Shown piece by piece: positions 7,071-16,407 of a stretch of DNA of 50,075 nucleotides; positions within the stretch are counted from its first letter, which is position 1; each line of letters begins with the position of its first letter. The DNA is from Sphingomonadales bacterium (lineage in GTDB: Bacteria > Pseudomonadota > Alphaproteobacteria > Sphingomonadales > Sphingomonadaceae), in contig JADKCA010000011.1 in the NCBI GenBank assembly GCA_016714795.1, forward strand, positions 1 to 50,075, read 5' to 3'. The notes beneath the pieces were generated by a model. That model searched no databases. It worked only from the letters and a program-made list of their open reading frames with translations, and was not told where the DNA came from. The translations under genes were made by a program, and so were the position numbers.

Positions 7071-7619
7071 ATGGATGTTTTTAACCTTCGTCTTTCGAAG
7101 GAGCTGCAACTTCTCCTCGATGCGGCCGCCCGCGAGCGCGGTCAGAGCCGTTCGGAAGTGGTCCGCGACGCGCTCACGGCGCACCTCAGCCCAGCCGTCA
7201 CGGCCGATCCGGACTGCGTGGTGGGTGACGATGACTGGAACGATTTCGGTACTGAGGTCATTGCGGCCCACAAGCAATTGCTGAGTGAACTGATCGACAC
7301 ACTTGCCGAGCGCGAATGGTCTGAAACCGTCGAAAAGCTTTACGCTCTTTTCCGGCGCAAAGTGATCGAAACCAGCGCTGGCCATCAAAGCCCGTACCTG
7401 ACAAGTTTCGCCTTGAAGGACGTAGCAGGCCCGCGCGTCGGCACCATCATCGCTTTTGCCGCTGATGACACAATCAGCACCAGTATGACGCTTGAGCAGC
7501 TGTTCATCGAATATGCCTGGTGCGACGGGATGGATGCCTTCGCCGAGATTCCCGCGATCTGGGAGGCCGCAAAGGCCCGGCTCGACAGCGGTGAACCCGA
7601 TCCATCGAGCGGGGGCTAG
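7071..7619 (+). CDS. Ribbon-helix-helix (CopG/Arc-type) DNA-binding protein
   Basis: A 182-residue protein whose first ~45 residues form a ribbon-helix-helix domain: FNLRLSKELQLLLDAAARER with the alternating strand NLRLS, then GQSRSEVVRDALTAHL with the family's S-R-S-E-V-V-R helix. Such dimers bind operators and often serve as antitoxins, plasmid copy regulators or relaxosome accessories. The remaining ~135 residues are acidic and helical, with no recognised domain. GAG at about 7056 precedes the ATG. No toxin-like partner is adjacent. The gene is convergent with the DUF1173 gene, and hairpins lie between them. Confidence 0.65.
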   Translation: MDVFNLRLSKELQLLLDAAARERGQSRSEVVRDALTAHLSPAVTADPDCVVGDDDWNDFGTEVIAAHKQLLSELIDTLAEREWSETVEKLYALFRRKVIETSAGHQSPYLTSFALKDVAGPRVGTIIAFAADDTISTSMTLEQLFIEYAWCDGMDAFAEIPAIWEAAKARLDSGEPDPSSGG

Positions 7620-7625
7620 GCGAAG

Positions 7626-7647
7626 AAACGCCAAATATCAGGCGTTT
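7626..7647. terminator. Dyad between convergent genes
   Basis: The perfect 7-bp arms AAACGCC and GGCGTTT surround an 8-nt AT-rich loop, seven bases after the stop of the ribbon-helix-helix gene. A second perfect 9-bp dyad (GGCTGCGCA/TGCGCAGCC, 7697-7726) lies just beyond the end of the minus-strand DUF1173 gene. Together they could end both transcripts. Confidence 0.5.
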
Positions 7648-7733
7648 GACGAGGGGTTGGCCGACCTGGTTAGACCACACTGCCGCAAACTCGTGCGGCT
7701 GCGCATCTTTCTATGGGTGCGCAGCCCCAGAGC

Positions 7734-8963
7734 CTATTGCAATGTCAGGTTGGAGCGCGCCGGCCGAGCGGTTCTGGTACTGCGCGCGCTGGGAAGCTGC
7801 GCTCCCGTTCGCCACACGATATGCTCGACACCCGGTGTGTTCATCAAAGCATGGAGCGCTTCATCATAAGCCGGATCGACCCGGTTATGCGCGAGGAACA
7901 CTGCAGTCGCGCTAGGCCCGGTATCGGTGAGCGACAAGCTCGCAATCGGTACATCCCTGGCGAGGTTCACCCGCAGGCCTTTGACGAACCGGCGTTCGTC
8001 CGCAATCGCCTTGTCGATAAGCCTGCGCTCATCGAGCGTTTCAAACGGCAGCCATTGCTCGGTTACCGGCATGATCGTGACTTCGATCAATTCGGGCAGT
8101 CCCGAATCCGAGAGCGAAAAGGTTCCCGCCATCACCAGATGGCATTTCCCGCCATCTGAATTCCAGAGCTGCTGTTCGACCGCGAAGCGCCTGTGAAAGC
8201 GCCGTGCCATGTCCTTGTCGAGAACGAACGGCCAGTCGGGCAGGTGGCGTAGGACAATCTTCTCTCCGAAGCGCGCTTCTTCGATCGATTTAACCTCGCC
8301 GATCACGACCATGATGGCATCGCGCGACGCATGAACCGGCATCAGTTCGGACTCGCGCCGCGCGGCGATTTCGTCCTTCTTTTCGAGCCGGAAGGTTTCG
8401 GGAATGAACAGCATCTGCCCGAAATTTTCACCCTTGGCCCGGCAGCTGAGCGCGGCCGCTTGCAGCGCCCTGCGCACGATATACCAGTTGCGTTTGTCCT
8501 TCATTTTGGGATGCCAATGTGTGAGTTGCGCACGGTCCCAAAGATAGTGCAGCATTCCCCGCATCGACAGCCGTTGCCCATTCGACTTAACCGATGGTTT
8601 GTCGTTGGTCAGCGCGGCGGGAGCCGCGCGCGCCGGACCTCTCGACAACGGGAACGCAAACTTCAAATCGGTGTCACCAGTATCCTGATCTTCGACGATC
8701 GCTGAACCCCTAACCTGGCCAAGGCCGGTCAGGAAGTCCGGAGCCTCATAATGCTCGCAGCCCGGCGCGTGCTTCGCACCCGTACCGGGCCAGCGCGACA
8801 GTACATGCTGATTGTGTCGGAAGGAGATATAGAGCGGAAGCACCTCATCGCGACGACAGAGGCAAACCGGCTTTTCCCGCAAGGCGTATGCCTGCGATAC
8901 CACCGATGCGAAGCCTTCATCTTCTGCATCCATTTCGCGCTCGAGAATGTAATAGCGCTGCAT
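7734..8963 (-). CDS. DUF1173 family protein
   Basis: A 409-residue protein of the DUF1173 family, found on conjugative plasmids and integrative elements of alphaproteobacteria; its biochemical role is unknown. The N-terminus carries a cysteine-containing segment (REKPVCLCRRDEVLPLYI, then KHAPGCEHYEAP) that could bind metal. A central domain contains the conserved RGMLHYLWDRAQLTHWHP and WYIVRRALQAAALSCRAKG. The C-terminus holds FRLEKKDEIAARRESEL, VIGEVKSIEEARFG, LRHLPDWPFVLD and the near-terminal FVKGLRVNLARDVP. The start at 8963 (MQRYYILEREMD) is preferred over a frame extending to 9095 because AGGGGG lies just upstream and family members begin here. It is transcribed away from the mobilisation operon, probably after the small gene at 9115-9376. 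Confidence 0.85.
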   Translation of the reverse strand: MQRYYILEREMDAEDEGFASVVSQAYALREKPVCLCRRDEVLPLYISFRHNQHVLSRWPGTGAKHAPGCEHYEAPDFLTGLGQVRGSAIVEDQDTGDTDLKFAFPLSRGPARAAPAALTNDKPSVKSNGQRLSMRGMLHYLWDRAQLTHWHPKMKDKRNWYIVRRALQAAALSCRAKGENFGQMLFIPETFRLEKKDEIAARRESELMPVHASRDAIMVVIGEVKSIEEARFGEKIVLRHLPDWPFVLDKDMARRFHRRFAVEQQLWNSDGGKCHLVMAGTFSLSDSGLPELIEVTIMPVTEQWLPFETLDERRLIDKAIADERRFVKGLRVNLARDVPIASLSLTDTGPSATAVFLAHNRVDPAYDEALHALMNTPGVEHIVWRTGAQLPSARSTRTARPARSNLTLQ

Positions 8964-9114
8964 CCCGACATCCCCCTGAACACTCTTCAAAAGCCTGCCC
9001 AGTTTTACAGCAACAACATACCCATATTCATGCGTGCTGCAAGTCAATCGGAATAAAGCAAGAGGTCCGCCGATCCTGTCGGCGAACCTTCTCATTCTAT
9101 CTCCGTAATACGCT

Positions 9115-9376
9115 TCAGCGTTGGCTTAAAATCTGTGCGACGCGGGACGGCCCGAGATCGCCCAACGCCTTTGCAATGGTCTTGGCTTCGTCTTTCGACA
9201 TTGACGCGATCCTGACCTTGCCAGGTGCTGCGAGCAGCATTGGACGTCCCTTGTCTGCTTCAGCGGCAAAGGGCGGCCTTACGCTGCTCAGCAAGCTCGG
9301 CCAGACGCTGCTGAACGCGTGCCATCTCTTCGTCAATCGCTGTTACACCAGCTCCAGTTCTTGCCGGTCTCGCCAT
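9115..9376 (-). pseudogene. Small coiled-coil protein, frameshifted
   Basis: On the minus strand an ATG at 9376 follows a textbook AGGAGGT. It starts MARPARTGAGVTAIDEEMAR and runs into a helical, coiled-coil-like stretch (VQQRLAELAEQRKAAL) before a premature stop near 9278. A second frame continues naturally from the same place as FAAEADKGRPMLLAAPGKVR, then SKDEAKTIAKALGDLGPSRV, and ends at 9115. A one-base insertion in the CCTTT run near 9275-9280 explains the break. The whole protein would be about 85 residues. Function unknown. It lies between the candidate oriT and the DUF1173 gene, in the same orientation as the latter. Confidence 0.6.
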
Positions 9377-9933
9377 CGCTCAACCTCCTGTCAATGCAGT
9401 GCCTCGATTGGTGCTATTACTACCGTGAACTGCATCTGGTTCAATCAGGAATTTCTGGTCGCTGCGCGAGTGGGAGTTGCGTCAACCATCTGCGCTTCGC
9501 TTTGACCGGATGCGCCTTCAGAAACCTCCAGCCCGACAAGGCAAGCGTTTCCATGAAAGGGAAACGCACCCACCGGGTCCCAATGCCCCGATGAGGTACA
9601 ACTACCTGCAACCAGCGATGGGATGCAGATAGTAGAAGGGCACACGCTATGCACCGAGGCGCTTTCACGAGGATGGGAAAAACAGACGTATAATCAATGC
9701 GTTAGCGCGACGACAAATGTATTCGGTTGTGGGCGTTTCCGAAATATTCGAGCGACTACACGCGACTGCAATCTGTAACACATTGAAACGACGTCGTTTT
9801 CTGCGACTACAAAGGGCCTCGCTTTTGCGCACATCCCCGCTTGAGATTTGAGAGCGTCAGGCGTAAAAACTCCCTTGCCTGCCTTAGCCACGCGGACGCC
9901 CTGCCATCCACACTCAATGTGGAAGGTCCTACA
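9377..9933. other. Gene-free region with repeats, candidate oriT
   Basis: There is no convincing gene in this 557-bp gap between divergent transcription units. It contains direct repeats GCGACTACA at 9752-9760 and 9803-9811, the near-copies GCGACTGCA at 9762-9770 and GCGACGACA at 9707-9715, and a perfect 14-bp palindrome (AAACGACGTCGTTT, 9786-9799). A 5-bp-arm dyad (CCACA-N5-TGTGG, 9908-9922) sits just before the start at 9934. The position upstream of a DNA-binding protein gene, traD and traI is where an origin of transfer would be expected. No known nic sequence was recognised. Confidence 0.4.
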
Positions 9934-10230
9934 GTGCGTCAATTTACACTTCGTCTCAGCATCGACCAGGAAGTCCCACTGGACGCCATTTCGGTCGAAA
10001 CAAATACTTCCAAAGCCGATGTCATTCGCATGGCGGTTGATCACTATTGCGGCGTTCTCGCTGAGCGCGCTGACAACCCGGTCACTGCCAAACTCAATCC
10101 CCGCATGCACGAGCTCATCGAGTTCACGGCGATGGCGATGGATCACATCCTGTCTGATCGTTACGGCGACCGAGTACGCGACGAAATCCTGACCGATGTG
10201 TCACAGAATTTGCGCAAATTCCATGCGTGA
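9934..10230 (+). CDS. Ribbon-helix-helix-like mobilisation accessory protein
   Basis: A 98-residue protein starting at GTG 9934 after GGAAGG at 9921-9926. The N-terminal ~42 residues fit a ribbon-helix-helix fold: strand QFTLRLSIDQ, then helix segments DAISVETNTSKADVIRMAVD with the characteristic SKADVIR. The rest is helical (MHELIEFTAMAMDHILSD). Its gene overlaps the traD start by 8 bp, so it belongs to the mobilisation operon. By position it resembles relaxosome accessory DNA-binding proteins such as TraY or TrwA, which bind oriT and autoregulate; this role is inferred, not shown. The repeats and palindromes immediately upstream (9707-9922) are natural candidate binding sites. Confidence 0.65.
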   Translation: MRQFTLRLSIDQEVPLDAISVETNTSKADVIRMAVDHYCGVLAERADNPVTAKLNPRMHELIEFTAMAMDHILSDRYGDRVRDEILTDVSQNLRKFHA

Positions 10231-12598
10231 ACGGCTCCCGCAAAGGCTTCGCGCGAACAGTGCGAATACCAACCCGATCCGCAACGCCGGACACTTCACA
10301 CGCGGCTCTCAGCTGATCGGTCACGACCTCTCAATGTGGATGCGCGGCGCCCGCGTTCCGCCGCTCATTTGGCTCGGTTCGTTCGTACTGATCCTGTGGC
10401 TCAAACTGGTCGTCATTCTGGACGATCATGAGTTCCAGATGATCTCGATGCGCACGCTTTCAGCTATCTGGGATTTCATCGATTTTGATCCCATGAAGCG
10501 GGTCAATCTGACACTGCAGTCGGGTAACATCATCCAAACCCCGATCGGCTATGTTCCCTATGTCGCTGAAGTCCGTGTTGCATGGTCCAAACTGATGCAC
10601 AGCCTGCTTGGCTCGCTGCTGTTTTCAACCGTCATCGCAATCCCGTTTTCGGTGTGGTTCATCCTGTGGTCGAAGAGCCGTAGCAAGATCATGCTCAACG
10701 AGCATCACGAGCGCGGCGTAGAGCTCGTCGATGCTGATGATCTCATCCGCCAGATCGATGAACACAACACCAAACAGCTGCGTCAGATCGCGGCCGACGA
10801 ATTCCCGAAAATGTCTTATCCCGAAGCAATGGACCTGCCGTTCGAGCGTCGCAAGCGCGTCGGACTTGTCACACCGTACAAGTTCGGAACGCTCCCCTAT
10901 CCGATGGGCCATGAGCAGACCCATGCGATGATCATTGGCACGACCGGAGCGGGCAAAACCACCGCCATGCGTGCGCTCGTCAAACAGGCGATTGAGCGTG
11001 GAGAAAGCATTGTCCTGTTCGATCTGACCGGCCATTATATGGAAGCCTTCTACAAGGCTGATCGGGACAAAATTCTCAACCTCAACGACGCGCGTTGCTG
11101 CAACTGGACGATCTTCAACGACTGCAGGACGCCAAGCGAATATGTCTCGGCAACAACCGCGCTCATTCCGGCGGACCATGGAAGCGATGGTGGCTTCTGG
11201 GAACATGCGGCCCGCTCGCTGATCGCCGAGACCTGCATGAGCCTCCAGAAAGACGGACTCACTTCGAACGAGGCGCTGTCGCAGGAATTGTTCAAGGCAA
11301 CGCTCGCGCAAATTCACAAGCGCCTCGCTGGGACAGTCGCAGGTCCGTTTACAGCGCCCGACGCTTCCAAACTTGCACAATCGGTGCGTGCTGTCGTGAA
11401 CGCCCACGCCGCAGCCCTTCGGTACCTGCCAACTGCAGGAGAACCCTTCTCCATCAAGAAGTGGATCGAGGACGACGCCAAGGGTGCGTCGATCCTCTTC
11501 ATTACCGCGCAATACGCCCACCTCGATATGAGCAAGCCGCTCCTCACTTTGTGGATGAACATCGCCATCAACACGATGATGACGCTCAAGCACACCCGCT
11601 TCTTGCGCACCTGGTTCATGTTCGACGAGCTTGGCGCGTTGCACCAATTGCCCTCGCTCGCGCGTGGTTTGCAGACCGCCCGGAGTTTTGGCGGCGCGTT
11701 CGTCCTTGGGGTCCATTCGTTCGCCGGCTTACGGCAGGTTTATGGCGACGACGGCGCGCGCAACATCATCAGTCTGACCGGCACCAAGATGATCATGCGC
11801 ACCGCCGACCGTGAGACCGCTGAAGAGCTGTCAAAAATCATCGGCTACCGAAAAGTGCGCACCGTCGATGAAGCCTATTCCTACGGAGCCCATGCCACGC
11901 GCGACGCGTCGACCCTCTCCGCGACCACCAAAGAAGAAGCGCTGGTGATCGCAGACGATATTACCAGCCTTCAGAACCTCCATGCCTTTGTCCGTTTCCC
12001 CGAGCACTTTCCTTCGACCTATATCCGCATTCCCTACGTCAAATATCCGGCAATCGCGGAGGGGTTTGTGGAGGCGGAACCGCCGCCGCCGCTGGAACTG
12101 GACGAGGAAGGTGCGGACACGGAGAGCGAAGAGGGAGGAGGGCAGGATCGTGCGAGCGTGGTCGATCTTGACAACGGCGAAGAACCCGGCGAGCGCCGGG
12201 GCAAGGCGTCGCTCGCTCCCAATCCTCTGGATGCGCCTGAACCTGACGAAGAGCGGCCCGGCCTCCTAAGGATTCTCGACGATCAGGAACGGCAACGCAC
12301 CCAGGCGGAGAAGGTCCAACTGCCACCCGAAAGGCCGGACACGCGCGACAATCTTTCGATGCGGCGCGGAGCGCGTATCCAAACCGAGGGGCATATTGCG
12401 CTCGACACGCCATTGCCAAAATCCGGCTCAACTGGACCGGGAGACGGCAAGGTCCCTGAGGAAAGCACTTCGTCGCGCGATATCAAACGTGAACTGACCA
12501 CCGATCTCGGCGACGGAGATAATATTGAACACCGCACTGGACCAAGGAGCGGCGCTGAGCCCCTGCTCGATCCGAATGAACCGGATATGGAGCCGTGA
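10223..12598 (+). CDS. traD: Type IV coupling protein TraD
   Basis: A 791-residue inner-membrane ATPase that links the relaxosome to the type IV secretion channel and pumps DNA. Two N-terminal membrane segments are visible (around residues 48-68, LIWLGSFVLILWLKLVVIL, and 130-150, LLFSTVIAIPFSVWFIL). They are followed by a Walker A motif, GTTGAGKTTAM, near residue 240 and a Walker B, FMFDELG, near 465. The motor domain continues LARGLQTARSFGGAFVLGV and ISLTGTKMIMRTADRETAEE, typical of TraD_F. The last ~170 residues are acidic, Pro-rich and low-complexity, probably a relaxase-docking tail. ATG at 10223 is chosen because it overlaps the upstream stop (ATGCGTGA), which indicates translational coupling. 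traI follows after 64 bp. Confidence 0.95.
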   Translation: MRERLPQRLRANSANTNPIRNAGHFTRGSQLIGHDLSMWMRGARVPPLIWLGSFVLILWLKLVVILDDHEFQMISMRTLSAIWDFIDFDPMKRVNLTLQSGNIIQTPIGYVPYVAEVRVAWSKLMHSLLGSLLFSTVIAIPFSVWFILWSKSRSKIMLNEHHERGVELVDADDLIRQIDEHNTKQLRQIAADEFPKMSYPEAMDLPFERRKRVGLVTPYKFGTLPYPMGHEQTHAMIIGTTGAGKTTAMRALVKQAIERGESIVLFDLTGHYMEAFYKADRDKILNLNDARCCNWTIFNDCRTPSEYVSATTALIPADHGSDGGFWEHAARSLIAETCMSLQKDGLTSNEALSQELFKATLAQIHKRLAGTVAGPFTAPDASKLAQSVRAVVNAHAAALRYLPTAGEPFSIKKWIEDDAKGASILFITAQYAHLDMSKPLLTLWMNIAINTMMTLKHTRFLRTWFMFDELGALHQLPSLARGLQTARSFGGAFVLGVHSFAGLRQVYGDDGARNIISLTGTKMIMRTADRETAEELSKIIGYRKVRTVDEAYSYGAHATRDASTLSATTKEEALVIADDITSLQNLHAFVRFPEHFPSTYIRIPYVKYPAIAEGFVEAEPPPPLELDEEGADTESEEGGGQDRASVVDLDNGEEPGERRGKASLAPNPLDAPEPDEERPGLLRILDDQERQRTQAEKVQLPPERPDTRDNLSMRRGARIQTEGHIALDTPLPKSGSTGPGDGKVPEESTSSRDIKRELTTDLGDGDNIEHRTGPRSGAEPLLDPNEPDMEP

Positions 12599-12662
12599 TC
12601 GCGGCCTCGCTCATCCCGCCGGAACGCGTCACGCTGCCATTCAATAATGCGGGGCCATGGTC

Positions 12663-15600
12663 ATGACGGTCTCATTCGCGAAGGTCCGCACTGCGGGTGG
12701 GGCGTCCAACTATTTCACGCAGGATAATTACTATAGCCTCGAGCAGGGCGAGGCGACATCGGAATGGGGTGGAAAGGGCGCGGAGGGACTGGGCCTGCAA
12801 GGAGAGGTCAAGGCCGAGATCTTCGAGAAGCTGCTCAACGGCACACTGCCCGATGGCACTCAGGTCGGCGATCCCAGGAACCGCGCGCTTGGCAGCGACA
12901 TCACCTTCTCCGCACCCAAGAGCGTTTCGCTTCTCGCGCTCGTCACTGGCGACAAGCGGATCGTCGAAGCCCATCTCGAAGCGGTCAAGACGGCGATGGC
13001 GTGGGGTGAAAAACACTTGTCCGAAGCGCGGATCAAGACTGGCGATACTGCCGTGCCGATCAGAACCGGGAACCTCACCTATGCGCTGTTTCCCCATGAC
13101 ACGAGCCGGGCGCTTGATCCTCAGCTCCATGTCCATGCCGTGACGGCCAACGTCACGCAGCTCCCGGAAAAGTTCCGAAACCCGGACAAGGCCAACGCCG
13201 ACGGCACAGTGACCAAGGATCATGGCTGGCGCGCCTGGCACAACGGATTGTTCATCCGCAACAACCCGGTGTTGCGAACGATCTACCATAGTTCGCTGCG
13301 CGCCGGGATCGAAAAGCTCGGCTACGAAACGGTCGGCAATGGCAAATATGCCAATTTCGAAATCGACGGCGTGAACCAGGACTCTGTCGTCGGCTATTCC
13401 AAACGCGCGGCCCAGGTCAACGAAAAGGCCAACCAGCTCGGCCTCCAAAGTGACAAGGCACGAGACAAGATCACCGTCACGACACGCGACGACAAGATCA
13501 AGGTCGAGGACCGGGTTCAGCTGCAGGCGGACTGGCGAGGGGAGGGGGAGCAATACGGGTATAACGGTGACGAGATTTATGCCGCAGCCCTGACGCGCGC
13601 CGCTGAACCGACCAATCCGGTCGCGCGCGCAACCAAGACGGTCGGGCGGATCATCGCTGACGCCAGAGACAATCTGAGCGAATATCTGCGACGACCCAAT
13701 GACCCGCTGGTTGACAAGGGGTTGTCCAAGCTCGCGCTCAGCCCCGCCGAGATCCGCACCCAATATACCGTTGCCAGCGCGATCCGCATCCAGTCGGAAA
13801 AGGAGGCGGCCTTCGATCATGCCGCACTGGTCAAGTCGGCTCTCGAACTCAGCCAGCGCGGGGTGACGGTTGAACTCGTCGAAGCACGGATCGAACAACT
13901 GACCAAGCGCGGCGAGCTGGTCCCGGAAAAGTCGACCCGGCTCGACGGCGCGATCGACAAGGTGACGACGCGCGAAGCCATCCAGACCGAACGGCGCATA
14001 TTGTCCTCGATCGAAGAGGGGAGGGGCGAAGCCCGCCCGCTGGTTCCCGTCGATAAAGCTCCGGAGCTGCTCCAGAGCCTTTCGACGAGAGGCGAGCTCG
14101 GCCGCGACCAGCTTGCCGCCGCCGTTGCCATCGTGTCATCCAAAGACCGCATCGTCGTGGTCCAGGGTCGCGCCGGGTCGGGCAAATCGACAATGCTCCA
14201 ACCGGTCGCCAAAGCCGAAATTCTCGATGCCGCCGGACACGCGCTGCAGTCCATGGGCAAAGACGCGCTGCTCCTGACCGTCGAGCAGCGCGGCAATGCC
14301 GAAGCGCTCGCTTTCCAGAACAAGATGGTCGCCGACCTGCGCGCCGACACCGGCATGAAGGCGAGCACGCTCCACTCGTTCATCGGCAAATATGGCCGCC
14401 ACCTCGACGAAGCCACCAGTCCGCAGGGCTTCGCTGCTGCCAAATCGGAACTCAAAGGCCGCTACCTGCTGCTCGACGAAGCCTCGATGGTCTCAGCAAC
14501 CCAGATGGACAGGCTGATCCGGATCGCCAACCTGTTCGAGGTCGGTCGTCTCGCCATCATCGGCGACCAGAAACAGCTCTCCTCGATCGAATGGGGAAAG
14601 GCCTTCAGCACAATCCAGGCCGCAATGCACCGAGCGGGCGAGCGTTTTCCGCACGTCACCGAGAACCGTCGTCAGGCCCAAGGCGCAATGCAGAACCTCG
14701 CCGATGCCGCAGATCGTGGTGACTTGCGCAAAGCCTTCAGCGCGCTTGGCGCGAACATTATCGAAAACGGGGAGCCGACCCGGGCGGCGGCGCGCGCCTG
14801 GCTCGCACTATCACCTGCAGAGCGTGACAAGACCGTGTTGTTGCCCTCTGGACGCGCTGGCCGCGCCGAAGCCAATGCAACGATCCAGCAAGGTCTGAAA
14901 GCCGAGGGCACGCTCAAGGGGGAGGGGATCGCGCTGCAGGTGCGAGAACGCGCCGATGTTGAAAAAGAGCAGATGCGTTACGGCAATTTCTGGCGCGAAG
15001 CGCAGCTGCTCGAGGTTAGCAACGAAAACAACCAGCTCGGCCTCAAACGCGGCGACTACCGGATCGCCTCTATCAATCGTAACGGCAAGGTCGCGCTGCG
15101 CGACGCCCATGGCAAATGGATCAAGGTCGATCCGCTCAAGCTCGACCCCGCAAAGCCCGGTTACTCACTCCGGCTTGCCAACGAGAAAACGATCCGGATT
15201 CACGAAGGTGACAAGCTGCGCTGGACCGACAACGACAAGAAGCGCGGGCTGTCCAACCAGACCTTGATGGAGGTCAAGAAGATCGGCCGCGACGGGGTGA
15301 CGCTCAAACTCGCCGACGGCAAGACCATGCAGTTCGACCTCAAAGACCCGATGCTCAAACGGATCGACCTGGCCTACGCGATCAACACCCATATGGCGCA
15401 AGGGATCACCCGCGAGCGCGTAATGGGCGTGATGCAGTCGTGGGAGCGCAACCTCTCGAACATACGCTCGTTCCTGGTCAACTTCACCCGCCAGAAATTC
15501 GAAGCGATTCTCTTTACCGACGACAAGGCGAAGCTGCAGGAGCAGCTCAAGATCAATCCGGGCAACAAGACCAGTGCGCTCGAAAGCATTGGCGTCCTGC

Positions 15601-15854
15601 CGGTCGATCAGTTGCTCAAGGACCATGATCCGGCGCGAGCCGGTCGCGGATCCCCGGCACAATCGCGCCCTTCGGTCGAACTGGGGCCGGGCAGCCGGGA
15701 AACGCGTACAACGCCTGCGGCCGACAGCCGCAGGGAGGCTATCGAGACCAGCGCCAAGGCCGACGCCAGGGCGCAGGAACACCAACCGGCAGAAACGACC
15801 AAACTCGCTCCTGAAGAGCCGCAGCTCGACAAATCGAAGGGGATGGAGCTGTGA
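12663..15854 (+). CDS. traI: MobF relaxase/helicase TraI
   Basis: A 1063-residue relaxase that nicks oriT, becomes covalently attached to the transferred strand and unwinds it. The relaxase domain opens MTVSFAKVRTAGG and carries candidate catalytic tyrosines Tyr17 and Tyr23/24 (NYFTQDNYY). The metal-binding histidines are His145 (FPHDTSR), His156 and His158 (DPQLHVHAV), the same spacing as in TrwC. A RecD-type helicase follows, with Walker A GRAGSGKST near residue 505, Walker B YLLLDEASMVS, and a late YAINTHMAQGITRERV motif. The final ~80 residues are charged and probably disordered. It is shorter than F TraI (1756) and close to TrwC (966), so the second, inactive helicase repeat of F is absent. 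ATG 12663 fits the ribosome site GGGG better than ATG 12657. Frames are intact throughout. Confidence 0.95.
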   Translation: MTVSFAKVRTAGGASNYFTQDNYYSLEQGEATSEWGGKGAEGLGLQGEVKAEIFEKLLNGTLPDGTQVGDPRNRALGSDITFSAPKSVSLLALVTGDKRIVEAHLEAVKTAMAWGEKHLSEARIKTGDTAVPIRTGNLTYALFPHDTSRALDPQLHVHAVTANVTQLPEKFRNPDKANADGTVTKDHGWRAWHNGLFIRNNPVLRTIYHSSLRAGIEKLGYETVGNGKYANFEIDGVNQDSVVGYSKRAAQVNEKANQLGLQSDKARDKITVTTRDDKIKVEDRVQLQADWRGEGEQYGYNGDEIYAAALTRAAEPTNPVARATKTVGRIIADARDNLSEYLRRPNDPLVDKGLSKLALSPAEIRTQYTVASAIRIQSEKEAAFDHAALVKSALELSQRGVTVELVEARIEQLTKRGELVPEKSTRLDGAIDKVTTREAIQTERRILSSIEEGRGEARPLVPVDKAPELLQSLSTRGELGRDQLAAAVAIVSSKDRIVVVQGRAGSGKSTMLQPVAKAEILDAAGHALQSMGKDALLLTVEQRGNAEALAFQNKMVADLRADTGMKASTLHSFIGKYGRHLDEATSPQGFAAAKSELKGRYLLLDEASMVSATQMDRLIRIANLFEVGRLAIIGDQKQLSSIEWGKAFSTIQAAMHRAGERFPHVTENRRQAQGAMQNLADAADRGDLRKAFSALGANIIENGEPTRAAARAWLALSPAERDKTVLLPSGRAGRAEANATIQQGLKAEGTLKGEGIALQVRERADVEKEQMRYGNFWREAQLLEVSNENNQLGLKRGDYRIASINRNGKVALRDAHGKWIKVDPLKLDPAKPGYSLRLANEKTIRIHEGDKLRWTDNDKKRGLSNQTLMEVKKIGRDGVTLKLADGKTMQFDLKDPMLKRIDLAYAINTHMAQGITRERVMGVMQSWERNLSNIRSFLVNFTRQKFEAILFTDDKAKLQEQLKINPGNKTSALESIGVLPVDQLLKDHDPARAGRGSPAQSRPSVELGPGSRETRTTPAADSRREAIETSAKADARAQEHQPAETTKLAPEEPQLDKSKGMEL

Positions 15855-15973
15855 TCTTCCGCCTCCTGAACGCGCGCCTCGCCGCGATCGTTTTGACCGC
15901 CATACTCCTCACATGTCCTTTCAGCGTCATCGGCGCCGAACCCCGACCGCAACCAGGACCAGCGGGACACTGA
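15851..15973 (+). CDS. 40-residue predicted secreted peptide
   Basis: GTG at 15851 overlaps the traI stop (GTGA), so it would be translated by coupling. The product (MIFRLLNARLAAIVLTAILL then TCPFSVIGAEPRPQPGPAGH) looks like a signal peptide or single membrane anchor, with Arg at positions 4 and 9, a hydrophobic core and a cut-like site at GA-EP, leaving a ~12-residue Pro-rich tail. No family was recognised. It is followed 22 bp later by the next small gene. The coupling and the signal-like sequence support a real gene, but it is short enough that chance remains possible. Confidence 0.45.
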   Translation: MIFRLLNARLAAIVLTAILLTCPFSVIGAEPRPQPGPAGH

Positions 15974-15995
15974 CCATCAACCAAGGAGCACCACC

Positions 15996-16190
15996 ATGTC
16001 AGGCAATTACGAAGATATCGGCAGTTTCGACACCCAGGAAGAGATCAACCAGTGGGCGGCGCGCAACAATATCGACCGCCGCGATATCAGCATCCAGCAG
16101 GGGCGGAAATTGCGCGTCGCGATCAGTCGTGACACGACTAACCTCAGTGATCAAGAACTGCGCGAAAGCCGCCGGAACGGGTTCTTTTGA
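15996..16190 (+). CDS. Unknown 64-residue protein
   Basis: ATG at 15996 follows AAGGAG at about 15981-15986. The product begins MSGNYEDIGSFDTQEEINQW and is a small, charged, soluble protein with a helix (EEINQWAARNNI), a short strand-like GRKLRVAIS and a C-terminal acidic-basic helix (DQELRESRRNGFF). No domain was recognised. It lies in the mobilisation operon between traI and fic. The following ~217 bp before fic hold no other gene, though the fic upstream region is AT-richer. Confidence 0.6.
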   Translation: MSGNYEDIGSFDTQEEINQWAARNNIDRRDISIQQGRKLRVAISRDTTNLSDQELRESRRNGFF

Positions 16191-16407
16191 CAATCCTCAA
16201 TACCCAGTCTTTGATTGTCCTGTTCAGCAGCCGTTGCGATCGACCAGAGCAGTCAAGCCTCAAAAGCCGGAGCCGCGTTCCCGGAAAGAGCGGTTTTGCG
16301 CACGGCTTCACCAAACGCCGATTGCTCGAACCTTTCTTATCCAGCTTCCTTATGAAGGGATATTGCATTAAATCTTCTTTTTCGAATTTGAAAAGAAGGG
16401 ATGTCAC

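Noticed and set aside
10625..11716. 363-residue minus-strand frame under traD
   Set aside because: Antisense to the coupling-protein motor domain; no start context or family.
12672..13898. 408-residue minus-strand frame under traI
   Set aside because: Antisense to the relaxase domain, whose frame is clearly the coding one; composition is shadow-like.
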